DNA of 10,453 bases from CALWZE01 sp964645785. GTDB lineage: Bacteria > Bacillota > Clostridia > Oscillospirales > Ruminococcaceae. Within the stretch, counting starts at the first letter, position 1, and the number at the start of each line of letters is the position of its first letter. Shown one piece after another: positions 1 to 6,561 of the stretch. The stretch covers positions 1 to 10,453 of the forward strand of contig CAZYAV010000057.1 in assembly GCA_964645785.1 (NCBI GenBank), given 5' to 3'. The notes beneath the pieces were generated by a model. It saw only the letters and a list, made by a program, of their open reading frames with translations, was not told where the DNA came from and ran no database searches. A program made the translations under genes and the position numbers.

Positions 1-988
1 CAAGTTCGGCGGCAACGACGAGCGGGAGCAGACCCTCAACCAGCTGCTGGCCGAGATGGACGGCTTTGACGGCGCAAAGGGGGTCGTGATTCTGGCCGCG
101 ACCAATAGGCCCGAGAGCCTTGACCCCGCGCTGCTGCGCCCCGGCCGGTTTGACCGGCGCATCCCGGTGGAGCTGCCCGACCTTGCGGGGCGGGAGGCGA
201 TTCTGCGGGTTCACAGCAAGGACGTGAAGATGCAGCGGGATATCGACCTCAACGTCATCGCGCGCTCCACGGCGGGCGCGTCGGGCGCCGAGCTTGCCAA
301 CATCATCAACGAGGCGGCGCTGCACGCGGTGCGCATGGGGCGGGAGAGCGTCTCGCAGGCCGATTTGCAGGAGAGCGTCGAGGTCATTATTGCGGGCTAT
401 CAGCGCAAAAACGCCGTGATTTCGGAGCGGGAAAAGCGGATTATCGCCTATCATGAGATCGGGCACGCGCTGGTCGCGGCCAGGCAGACCGATTCCGCCC
501 CGGTGCAGAAAATCACCATTGTGCCGCGCACCTCCGGCGCGCTGGGCTACACCATGCAGGTGGAGGAGGGGGAGACGGTGCTGCTCTCCCGCGAGGAGGC
601 GTTCAACAAGCTTGCGACCCTGACCGGCGGCCGCGCGGCGGAGGAGCTGGTGTTCGACAGTGTGACCAGCGGCGCCTCCAACGACATCGAGCAGCTGACG
701 CGGACGGCGCGCGCCATGGTGACCCGCTACGGCATGAGCGAAAAATTCGGGATGATCGCGCTCGAGCAGGTGACCAACCAGTACCTCGGCGGGGACACCT
801 CGCTTGCCTGTTCGCAGGAGACGGCGGCGCTGATCGACGACGAGGTGATTCAGCTGATTGAGCAGGCGCACCAGAAGGCGCTCGGTATCCTGCGGGAGAA
901 CCGCGAAAAAATGGACGAGCTTGCGGCGTTCCTGCTTGAAAAAGAGACCATCACCGGCGAGGAGTTCATGGAAATCCTCGAGCGGTGA
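1..988 (+). CDS. ftsH: ATP-dependent zinc metalloprotease FtsH, C-terminal half (5' end outside window)
   Basis: FtsH is a hexameric inner-membrane AAA+ protease that extracts and degrades membrane and short-lived cytosolic proteins. The reading frame is already open at base 2, so the N-terminal membrane segments and the Walker motifs lie upstream. About 328 residues are visible. They begin in the conserved GGNDEREQTLNQLLAEMDGF segment and continue through the AAA second region of homology (ATNRPESLDPALLRPGRFDR, with its arginine finger). The M41 zinc site HEIGH is at bases 452-466, and the third zinc ligand is expected to be the Asp of GASNDIEQ at bases 683-685. The helical C-terminal domain ends at a TGA at 986-988 right after EEFMEILER, so there is almost no tail beyond the protease domain, slightly shorter than B. 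subtilis or E. coli FtsH. All visible catalytic residues are intact. A hairpin terminator follows, and a broken copy of part of this gene lies about 370 bp downstream. Confidence 0.97.
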   Translation, partial: KFGGNDEREQTLNQLLAEMDGFDGAKGVVILAATNRPESLDPALLRPGRFDRRIPVELPDLAGREAILRVHSKDVKMQRDIDLNVIARSTAGASGAELANIINEAALHAVRMGRESVSQADLQESVEVIIAGYQRKNAVISEREKRIIAYHEIGHALVAARQTDSAPVQKITIVPRTSGALGYTMQVEEGETVLLSREEAFNKLATLTGGRAAEELVFDSVTSGASNDIEQLTRTARAMVTRYGMSEKFGMIALEQVTNQYLGGDTSLACSQETAALIDDEVIQLIEQAHQKALGILRENREKMDELAAFLLEKETITGEEFMEILER

Positions 989-1051
989 GCGACGACAGCG
1001 GGCGAACCGGCCGGGCGGGAATCTCCGACCGCCGGAACGCCCGGGAAACGG

Positions 1052-1089
1052 AATCCCCCGGCGCGAAAAACCCGCACCGGGGGATTTTT
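1052..1089 (+). terminator. Rho-independent terminator of ftsH
   Basis: A perfect 10-bp stem (arms 1052-1061 and 1077-1086) encloses a 15-nt loop that can pair a few bases further. A run of five T follows at 1085-1089. It lies 64 bp after the ftsH stop and should end the ftsH transcript. Confidence 0.85.
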
Positions 1090-1356
1090 GGGTGTTCGGG
1101 TGCTGTGCGGTTTGCCGGAACCGGTTGCAGCGCGTTTTTTGCGCGCTTTCATCGCTGAATGGCGGCAGGATGCGCACGGAAAACGGGAAACCTGCTGGAT
1201 GCAGAGAGCCTCGGCTTGCCGGGGGCTGCGGCTCGTCAGGAGCTCTTTTCTGTGGGCGCCTGCCGCGCTACGGGCTAAAGCGGATTGCAGCCGCGCGGGA
1301 AGCGGAAGCCATAGACGAGCCGTGTGCGTGGCGGTCGGCGGCGGAACAGACAGCCC
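1090..1356. other. Non-coding stretch between ftsH terminator and ftsH relic
   Basis: No reading frame here has protein-like composition. The long open frames crossing it on both strands are Arg/Ala/Pro-rich artefacts of high GC. The only visible structure is a 6-bp hairpin with a T-rich loop (1129-1134 with 1142-1147), not followed by a T tract. Weak similarity to ftsH upstream of the clear relic (roughly 1330-1356) is possible but too diluted to claim by eye. Confidence 0.5.
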
Positions 1357-1561
1357 GGCGCTGCGCGGTGCGCATGGTGGGAAAACACCTCGCAGGCCGA
1401 TTTACAGAAGAGCGTCGAGGCATCCTTGCGGGCTGCCGGCGCAAAACGCCGCAATCTCGGGACGGAAAAAGCGGAGTATCGACTGGCAGAAGTTCGGGCA
1501 GATGCCGGCCGCGGCCGGGCGGAGCGATTCCGCCCCGGTGCAGAAAATCGCAATCGTGCCG
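1357..1561 (+). pseudogene. Decayed partial duplicate of ftsH
   Basis: This stretch aligns co-linearly with ftsH bases 316-526, the region from the end of the AAA domain through the zinc site. The best blocks are a 25-nt identity (1525-1549 with 490-514), a 15-nt identity (1389-1403 with 352-366), and shorter ones at 1365-1377, 1409-1420, 1426-1434 and 1439-1451. The offset between copies drops from 1041 to 1039, 1037, 1036 and finally 1035, so several small deletions have shifted the frame. Translations matching FtsH therefore appear in successive frames: AVRM in one, SQADLQKSVEA in a second, SDSAPVQKIAIVP in a third. The HEIGH codons have no counterpart, so no protease could be made. No start codon or ribosome site serves it. 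It is best read as the last recognisable piece of a tandem ftsH copy. Confidence 0.85.
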
Positions 1562-1707
1562 CCCGCCCGGTCATGGCGCCGCCCGATTCTTTCTCTTTTC
1601 TGTAAAACTCACTCGCCCGGCCGGCCGCGCTTTTTCGCCGCCCCGGCACCCGAGCCGCGAAAGCGGCCGCGCACCCGCGCCTCCGCCGGGAGAACGGCCG
1701 CGCCGCC
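1562..1707. other. GC-rich gap between ftsH relic and the 3' end of gerC
   Basis: This stretch is very GC-rich, with several GGCCGG/GCGGCCGC-type short palindromes. On the minus strand, just after the gerC stop, there is a small GCCGC/GCGGC hairpin, but no T tract follows. I therefore see no convincing intrinsic terminator for the ger operon and no gene. Confidence 0.4.
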
Positions 1708-2772
1708 TCACTGGATATCCGTTTCAAAGCGCAGCGTCAGGGCGCCGCCCTGCTGCCCGCCGCCGCAGAGATAGGCGTAATGCGCGAGGTTCAGCGGGTC
1801 GACGCCGTACAGGCGGCGGCAGAGGGAGGCCGTCTTTTCCAGCAGAGCCGTCATGCGCTGCGCGCACTGCGCCTGCACCGCGCGCACCTGTGCGTCGCTC
1901 AGCTGGGATACCCCGTTTGTCAGCACAAAATCGACCGAACAGCGCACCAGCAGCACGTTTTCGGCCTGGCCGTCCCGAAAGATCCGCACATGCGGGCTGT
2001 GCAGCTCCGCCTCCAGCAGGGAATCGCCCAGCTGAATCTGCACCGGGATGCGCTTGGCGCGGTTTTGCAGAATCAGCACCCCCTGCATCAGCTCGCCGGA
2101 AAAGGTCTCCGCCCAGCCGGCGCTGTTGATTGCCGCCAGCGCGCTGAGCGTCAGCTCCGCCTGCGGCTCGTTGCTGCCCGGCTGCGGGAACTCCCGCAGC
2201 TCCACAACCGGCAGGAAGCCGCCCGGGATGCTGCCGTCCGGATTGGGGGCGCACTGCGAAAGCTCGTTCGAGCAGATGTTGCGCTGAATTTTCCGGTCGG
2301 CAAGGTCGGCCACCAGCTGCGCAAAGCTGCTGCCCTGCCCGGCGATTTTCTCGACCGCCTCCCCCGCGCGGCCGGTCACGCCGATCACCTGGGTGCGGAT
2401 ATTGCCGGGGTAGCTGTGCACAAGGTAGCCGATAACCTGCGCGTACTGCTGCCGGTAGGTCTGCGCCCCCAAAAAGATGACCGTGTTGTTTTCAAACATC
2501 AGCGAGGCGGAGGTGTGGCTGGCAAGCGCGGAAAACGCGCCGTTCAGCGTCTGCGCGGTTTCCCGCAGCAGGATATACTCGGTCTCCTCCTGCGCGCCGG
2601 TGATTTTGAACACAGCCGCGCAGACCGTGAAGCCCCTGTCGGGGTCGTAATCAATCGCAACGGCGTCGACGATGTCCCGCTGCGCAATCTGCATCGAGCC
2701 GCACCCGCTCAGCAGCGCCACCAGCATCAGCACGCTCAGCAGCACGGCCGCTGATTTTCCCCGTTTTGTCAT
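1708..2772 (-). CDS. gerC: Spore germination lipoprotein, Ger(x)C family (germinant receptor C subunit)
   Basis: This is the C subunit of a GerA-type germinant receptor, a lipoprotein on the outer face of the spore inner membrane that is needed for receptor function. The ATG at 2772 is preferred because GGAG lies 9 nt upstream; an in-frame TTG 21 nt earlier has no such site. The 354-residue product starts with a lysine/arginine-rich end and a hydrophobic stretch, and then the lipobox LLSGC with the lipidated Cys at residue 24. The following segment (IVDAVAIDYDPDRGFTVCAA) is a divergent version of the GerC N-terminal domain. The second half (about 195-350) corresponds to the GerAC C-terminal domain. 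The order gerA-gerB-gerC on one strand supports the call. Its first 122 nt overlap the end of gerB. Overall similarity to model GerC proteins looks low, as is usual for this subunit. Confidence 0.9.
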   Translation of the reverse strand: MTKRGKSAAVLLSVLMLVALLSGCGSMQIAQRDIVDAVAIDYDPDRGFTVCAAVFKITGAQEETEYILLRETAQTLNGAFSALASHTSASLMFENNTVIFLGAQTYRQQYAQVIGYLVHSYPGNIRTQVIGVTGRAGEAVEKIAGQGSSFAQLVADLADRKIQRNICSNELSQCAPNPDGSIPGGFLPVVELREFPQPGSNEPQAELTLSALAAINSAGWAETFSGELMQGVLILQNRAKRIPVQIQLGDSLLEAELHSPHVRIFRDGQAENVLLVRCSVDFVLTNGVSQLSDAQVRAVQAQCAQRMTALLEKTASLCRRLYGVDPLNLAHYAYLCGGGQQGGALTLRFETDIQ

Positions 2773-3748
2773 CGCTCTTCTCTCCAATCGCAAGCAGTAT
2801 CACCGTTATTATCCAGACGGCCGTGCCGAGCCCCAGCATCAGCAGCAGGGTGTCCGGCACGGCGCGCCGCTCGTGCAGCAGCGCGGCGGTCAAAACGGCA
2901 AGGGTAAGGAACACAGCCGCCGTTGCCTGCGGCTTGCGCAGCCGGCGCTTCAGCCCGACGGTCGCCGCCGCCGTGAACGCGTAAAGCCGCACGGCCGTGG
3001 CGGCGATGAAAATCACCGCGCTCAGCGCGTTGCCGAACAGCAGCGCCGCCGGGTATTCCCGCGCATAAACCGCGTTGCCGTAAATCAGCGCAAGCAGCAA
3101 AAAGAATCCGCCCTGCAAGCCGTAGGTCCAGGCGCAGTAATCCGCCGCGCCCCGCCCCGCCCGCTCCGGGTCGCAGAGATTGCCGCGCAGCAGCAGGAAC
3201 ACCGCCGGCTCGGGCTGCGCAAACAGGTTGACCGCGGTGAGGAGGTTGACCGACCGCAGCGACGGCGCGGCCGGCACGGCGAGATTGGCGGCCGACATGC
3301 GGCCGGCCGCGCCCGCCGCCGCAAGCGCGCACCCGGCGAGGAACAGCGAGAACAGCAGCAGCGAGATGCGCGCAATCGCCTCCGGGCCGCAGTAGAGCGC
3401 GTACAGCGCCGTGCCGACCATTGCCGCGCCAAACAGGGCGGCCGGAATCGGGTTGTCCGCGACCGACAGCAGAAAGCTGTACAGCCACGCGACGCCCGCC
3501 GCCCCGCAAAAGAGGAGATAGCCGCCCGCAATCCAGCCGTAAGCGGCGGAAACCCGCCCGCCGCCATGCCGTGCGGCCAGCATAAACGGCAGGCTGAGCA
3601 GATAGGACGCCGCGCTTGCCAGCACATAGGTGCGCGGGTCATAGACCCCGGTCAGCATGGGCAGGAAGAGCAGCATCGGGATGCGGCAGACAATCATGGT
3701 CAGCGCAAGCTGCCCCGCGCTGATTTTGGCCTCGAGATGTTCATTCAT
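2651..3748 (-). CDS. gerB: Spore germination permease-like protein, GerAB/GerB family
   Basis: This is the B subunit of the germinant receptor, an integral membrane protein of the amino acid/polyamine transporter superfamily that in known receptors forms the nutrient-binding site. The 365-residue product has a short polar N-terminus and then about ten hydrophobic segments, beginning near residues 10-33 and ending with a segment reading VWIITVILLAI. The start ATG at 3748 lies inside the end of gerA (8-nt overlap, ATGAATGA), implying translational coupling; GGAG lies about 12 nt upstream. The membrane part ends near residue 321. The last ~44 residues are Arg/Ala/Asp-rich and hydrophilic, and almost all of them lie in the stretch shared with the gerC signal-peptide region, so they may be non-functional read-on rather than family sequence. 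Confidence 0.92.
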   Translation of the reverse strand: MNEHLEAKISAGQLALTMIVCRIPMLLFLPMLTGVYDPRTYVLASAASYLLSLPFMLAARHGGGRVSAAYGWIAGGYLLFCGAAGVAWLYSFLLSVADNPIPAALFGAAMVGTALYALYCGPEAIARISLLLFSLFLAGCALAAAGAAGRMSAANLAVPAAPSLRSVNLLTAVNLFAQPEPAVFLLLRGNLCDPERAGRGAADYCAWTYGLQGGFFLLLALIYGNAVYAREYPAALLFGNALSAVIFIAATAVRLYAFTAAATVGLKRRLRKPQATAAVFLTLAVLTAALLHERRAVPDTLLLMLGLGTAVWIITVILLAIGEKSDDKTGKISGRAAERADAGGAAERVRLDADCAAGHRRRRCD

Positions 3749-5192
3749 CGCTTTGCTGCGCTCCGTTCAGGTGATAGAGGTTTTTGCTTCTGCCCGCGTG
3801 GTACACCCAGCTTTTGCGGATGAACCCGTCGGTAAACAGCGGCCTGGAATAGGGGGTTATCGGGGACATATACGGCACGCCGTAGGAGTTGACCGCGCAG
3901 ATGTTGAGCAGCACGACCACAAGCGCAAAGGCCACCCCCACCAGCCCCAGCGTCCCGCCAATCAGGATGAACGCCAGCCGCAGCACCGTCACCGGCTCGT
4001 AGAGCAGCGGGATGGTGAAGGAGCACAGCGCGGTGAACGCCACGGCCATCACCATCGGCGCGGCGATAATCCCCGCACTGATGGCGGCGTCCCCGATCAC
4101 AAGCGCCCCAATCAGGCTGACCGCGTGCCCGACCGGCCGCGGCAGCCGCAGCCCCGCCTCCCGCACCACCTCATAGACAAAGTGGATAAAGAGCGCCTCC
4201 AGCATAAGCGGCAGCGCGGTGTTCTGCTGCGCCTGCGCGATGTTGACAAGCAGCCCGGAGGGGAGCAGCTCGGGGCTGAAGCTGACCACCGCGACATACA
4301 GTCCCGGCAGCAGGAAAGAGACAAGAAACGCTAAATACTTGAGCACCCGCACCATGCTCGCGTAATAGGGCTTGTTAGTGTAGTCGTCAAAGCACTGGAA
4401 GCTCTCGGTAAACAGATAGGGCAGAATCAGCGCGAACGGCGTGCCGTCCACCAGCACGCCGACCCGCCCCTCCAGCAGCTTGGCGCAAAGGGTATCCGGC
4501 CGCTCGGTGTGGCCGGTTGTGGCAAACAGCGAGAGCTTGCGCGGCTCCAGGAACGGCTGCAAGTAGCCGCTTTCCAGAACAAGCTCCAGCTTTGTCTCCC
4601 GCAGCCGCTTTTTAACCGCCTCCACCAGCTTGGGGGAAACGCGGTTTTTCAGGTACACAACCGCAATTTCCGTCTTGCTCACCGAGCCGGCGGTCATCCC
4701 CTCAAAGACAAGCCGGCCGCTCTTGATCCGCCGGCGGATCATGGTGATATTGACCTTGATGGATTCGACAAACCCCTCCCGCGACGAGCGCACGTTTTCC
4801 TCGGTGTAGCTCTCGGAAATCGCGCGGCAGGCGTACCCCTGCGCGGAGACCGCGAGCGCGCCCGCCACCCCGTCGATGAGCACGACCGCGTGGCCGGACA
4901 TCAGCCAGCCGACAAGCTGCTCCAGCTCGTCCGTCTGCTTTGCGTCGTACAGCTTGCCCCGCCCGCGCAGCAGGTCGTTGAACAGCCCCTGCGCGCGCAG
5001 AAAGTGCCCCGCCGCATGCAGCTGCCTGAACACGAGCTCGTGGCATTGCAGGTTGTCGACCATGCCGTCGCACCAGCAGACCGTGCAGCGGTGCGCGCCC
5101 ACCATCAGGTCGTTGAGCAGGACATCCGCGCTCTGCGAGCACCGGCGGCGGATCATCCCCTTGTTTTGTTCGAGCGAACGGCTCAGTTTCAT
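3741..5192 (-). CDS. gerA: Spore germination protein GerA (germinant receptor A subunit)
   Basis: This is the A subunit of the GerA-type nutrient receptor, placed in the spore inner membrane; in B. subtilis, GerAA oligomerises to form the ion-conducting part of the receptor. The start is the ATG at 5192 with GGGGTG 7 nt upstream; an in-frame TTG at 5198 would sit almost on that site. The product is 483 residues, normal for the family. The first ~280 residues are soluble and include SYTEENVRSSREGFVES (about 128-144), the counterpart of the family's PREGF motif. The membrane domain follows, with the hallmark stretches VVREAGLRLPRPVGHAVSL and GALVIGDAAISAGI. The N-terminal domain has an uncommon Cys cluster at 36, 39, 41 and 50. 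It is first gene of the operon, and its stop overlaps the gerB start. Confidence 0.95.
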   Translation of the reverse strand: MKLSRSLEQNKGMIRRRCSQSADVLLNDLMVGAHRCTVCWCDGMVDNLQCHELVFRQLHAAGHFLRAQGLFNDLLRGRGKLYDAKQTDELEQLVGWLMSGHAVVLIDGVAGALAVSAQGYACRAISESYTEENVRSSREGFVESIKVNITMIRRRIKSGRLVFEGMTAGSVSKTEIAVVYLKNRVSPKLVEAVKKRLRETKLELVLESGYLQPFLEPRKLSLFATTGHTERPDTLCAKLLEGRVGVLVDGTPFALILPYLFTESFQCFDDYTNKPYYASMVRVLKYLAFLVSFLLPGLYVAVVSFSPELLPSGLLVNIAQAQQNTALPLMLEALFIHFVYEVVREAGLRLPRPVGHAVSLIGALVIGDAAISAGIIAAPMVMAVAFTALCSFTIPLLYEPVTVLRLAFILIGGTLGLVGVAFALVVVLLNICAVNSYGVPYMSPITPYSRPLFTDGFIRKSWVYHAGRSKNLYHLNGAQQSDE

Positions 5193-5210
5193 ACGCAATC
5201 ACCCCGAAAA

Positions 5211-5239
5211 TAGTGTAACCGGGTTTGCATAAATTATGT
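5211..5239 (-). promoter_or_regulatory. Candidate forespore (sigma-G-like) promoter of gerABC
   Basis: Reading toward gerA, ACATA (5239-5235) is followed by a 17-bp spacer and TACACTA (5217-5211). Sigma-G promoters typically have GnATR and CATnnTA at this spacing, so the match is 4 of 5 and a partial -10. GerA-type operons are normally made in the forespore under sigma-G, which is the main reason to take it seriously. The predicted start of transcription is about 12 nt upstream of the gerA ATG, giving a very short leader. Confidence 0.35.
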
Positions 5240-5255
5240 CCGGCGGCAAACAATA
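5227..5255 (+). promoter_or_regulatory. Candidate sigma-G-like promoter of the DUF421-DUF4363 operon
   Basis: GCATA (5227-5231) fits the GnATR -35 element fully. After 17 bp comes AACAATA (5249-5255), a weak match to CATnnTA. Its -35 sits back to back with the -35 proposed for gerABC, in the palindrome CATAAATTATG (5228-5238). No sigma-A-like TTGACA/TATAAT pair is visible in the 88-bp gap. Confidence 0.25.
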
Positions 5256-5280
5256 GCGGCAGGGAAAAGGAGACTTTTTT

Positions 5281-5961
5281 ATGCTGATTGTCTGTCTGCG
5301 CACCGTGCTCGCGTACGGGCTCATCATTCTCATGCTGCGGCTGATGGGGAAGCGCCAGCTTGGCGAATTGCAGCCGAGCGAGCTGGTGACCACCATCCTC
5401 GTCTCCAACCTCGCCTCGCTGCCGATTGAGGAGGCGGATCTGCCGATTATCACCGCGCTGCTGCCGATTCTGATTATTGTGGCGCTTGAAATCATGCTCT
5501 CGGTGTTCGAGGTGCGCTCGCAGCGGTTCGCAAGCGCCGTTTCGGGCAGCCCCAAGGTGGTCATCCGGGACGGCGAAATCGACCAGGCCGCGCTCGCGGA
5601 GCTGCGGTACGGCATCGACGACCTGCTTGAGGCGCTGCGCAACAAGGACGTGTTCGACTACCGCGAGGTCGCCTACGGCATCATCGAGACCAACGGCAAT
5701 CTCAATGTATACAAAAAGTTCGACCGGCAGGCGCTGACCAACGACGTATTCGCGCTCAAAAACAGCGGGTGCGACCGGCCGCCGGTCACCGTGGTGATGG
5801 ACGGCGTCGTGCAGACACAGGCGCTTGGGGCGGCCGGCGTCACCGAAACGCGGATTATCGACTGGCTTGATTCCCGGCGGATCAGCCTCGCGCAGGTTTA
5901 CCTGCTGCAAATCGACCCGCAGGGCAAGCCAGTGCTGGTTCTCAAAAAGGAGGAGCCATGA
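5281..5961 (+). CDS. DUF421 (YetF-like) membrane protein
   Basis: This is a 226-residue member of the DUF421/YetF family. Hydrophobic segments lie at about 2-22, 34-48 and 56-76, followed by a cytosolic or forespore-facing domain. The family signature GKRQLGELQPSELV is at 23-36. The conserved soluble part includes PKVVIRDGEI (91-100) and the RYGIDDLLEALRNKDVFDYR region (109-128), then IIETNGNLNVYKK. AGGAG lies 8 nt before the ATG. Family members in Bacillus (YetF, YdfS and the DUF421/DUF1657 '2Duf' protein) are spore membrane proteins, and 2Duf has been tied to spore heat resistance; the exact biochemical role is not known. It is divergent from gerA and translationally coupled to the DUF4363 gene by an ATGA overlap. 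A role in the spore membrane is therefore likely but inferred. Confidence 0.92.
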   Translation: MLIVCLRTVLAYGLIILMLRLMGKRQLGELQPSELVTTILVSNLASLPIEEADLPIITALLPILIIVALEIMLSVFEVRSQRFASAVSGSPKVVIRDGEIDQAALAELRYGIDDLLEALRNKDVFDYREVAYGIIETNGNLNVYKKFDRQALTNDVFALKNSGCDRPPVTVVMDGVVQTQALGAAGVTETRIIDWLDSRRISLAQVYLLQIDPQGKPVLVLKKEEP

Positions 5962-6326
5962 AACGCATCATTCCCGCCCTTGTGCTGCTGGCGGCCGCGG
6001 CGGTCTTTCTTGTGGCCGGAACGGTCTACATCAACGCCAAAACCGACGAGCTGATCAACCTGCTGGACGAGGCGCACCGGCACTGCGAGGCGGGCGCCTA
6101 CGACCGCGCCGTGCAGGCGCTTGACCGGTACGACGCCGCGTATTCGCAGGACGAGACTATCCTCATCCTGTTTGTGCGCCGCGACATGCTCGCCGAGCTG
6201 CGGCGGATTGCCGAGCCGCTGCGGGACTACGCAACCGAGGAGAACAAATTCGATTTCTGCACCGAGGCCGAGCGCGCCGTCTCGCAGCTGAAAATTATCC
6301 GGGAGGCGCAGTTCCGGCTGCTTTGA
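5958..6326 (+). CDS. DUF4363-type small membrane-anchored protein
   Basis: The 122-residue product has a short basic start (MKR), a single hydrophobic segment at about 4-24 that can act as a signal anchor, and then an all-helical, charged region. That region has the pattern DELINLLDEAHRHCEAGAYD and a C-terminal ERAVSQLKIIREAQF, typical of DUF4363 proteins of clostridia. The segment would be exposed outside the membrane (or in the intermembrane space of a forespore). The ATG overlaps the TGA of the DUF421 gene by 4 nt, and AAGGAGG lies just upstream. DUF421 and DUF4363 genes are, from memory, often adjacent in spore formers, suggesting partner proteins. No enzymatic motif is visible and no function is established. 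Confidence 0.8.
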   Translation: MKRIIPALVLLAAAAVFLVAGTVYINAKTDELINLLDEAHRHCEAGAYDRAVQALDRYDAAYSQDETILILFVRRDMLAELRRIAEPLRDYATEENKFDFCTEAERAVSQLKIIREAQFRLL

Positions 6327-6393
6327 GCGCCGGACGCCGCGGCCGTTTGTGGCATCCGGCTGCCGCGGGCAGCCCCGCAATCGCATGCACCGC

Positions 6394-6435
6394 ACGAGCC
6401 GGAACGGGCTTGCCCGTTCCAGCTCGTTTCATTTT
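6394..6435 (+). terminator. Rho-independent terminator of the DUF421-DUF4363 operon
   Basis: A long stem has outer arms 6394-6399 with 6422-6427 and, after one C/A mismatch, inner arms 6401-6408 with 6413-6420 around a 4-nt loop. It is followed by the T-rich stretch TTCATTTT. It lies about 70 bp after the DUF4363 stop. Confidence 0.75.
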
Positions 6436-6469
6436 ATATACAGGAAAGCCCGCGACCCCGCGACCCGAT

Positions 6470-6527
6470 AAAAAGAAAAGCCCTGCGGCACCCGCCGGAC
6501 GGCGGATGGAGCAGGGCTTTTCTTTTT
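6470..6527. terminator. Bidirectional terminator between convergent operons
   Basis: A perfect 17-bp inverted repeat (6470-6486 with 6511-6527) carries a GCCCTGC core flanked by A-rich/T-rich ends. Transcripts from either strand therefore form a GC hairpin ending in a U-rich tract. The 24-nt centre holds its own small CCGCC/GGCGG hairpin. It serves the minus-strand hydrolase operon, whose last stop is at 6562, and backs up the plus-strand terminator at 6394. Confidence 0.9.
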
Positions 6528-6561
6528 GCGGATAAACCCCGAATGCCGCCGGGGCGGCCGC

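Noticed and set aside
1129..1147. Hairpin with a T-rich loop as a second ftsH terminator
   Set aside because: The T run is in the loop, not after the stem, so it would not work as an intrinsic terminator on the plus strand.
858..2129. Long plus-strand open frames (423 and 228 codons) across the ftsH-gerC gap
   Set aside because: Their composition is dominated by Arg, Ala, Pro and Gly, and they overlap ftsH and gerC out of frame. They have no ribosome site and no recognisable domain. They result from scarce stop codons in GC-rich DNA.
4702..5910. A 402-codon minus-strand open frame opposite the DUF421 gene and overlapping gerA
   Set aside because: It is antisense to a clearly recognisable DUF421 protein and runs out of frame through gerA. 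Its translation has no domain-like pattern.
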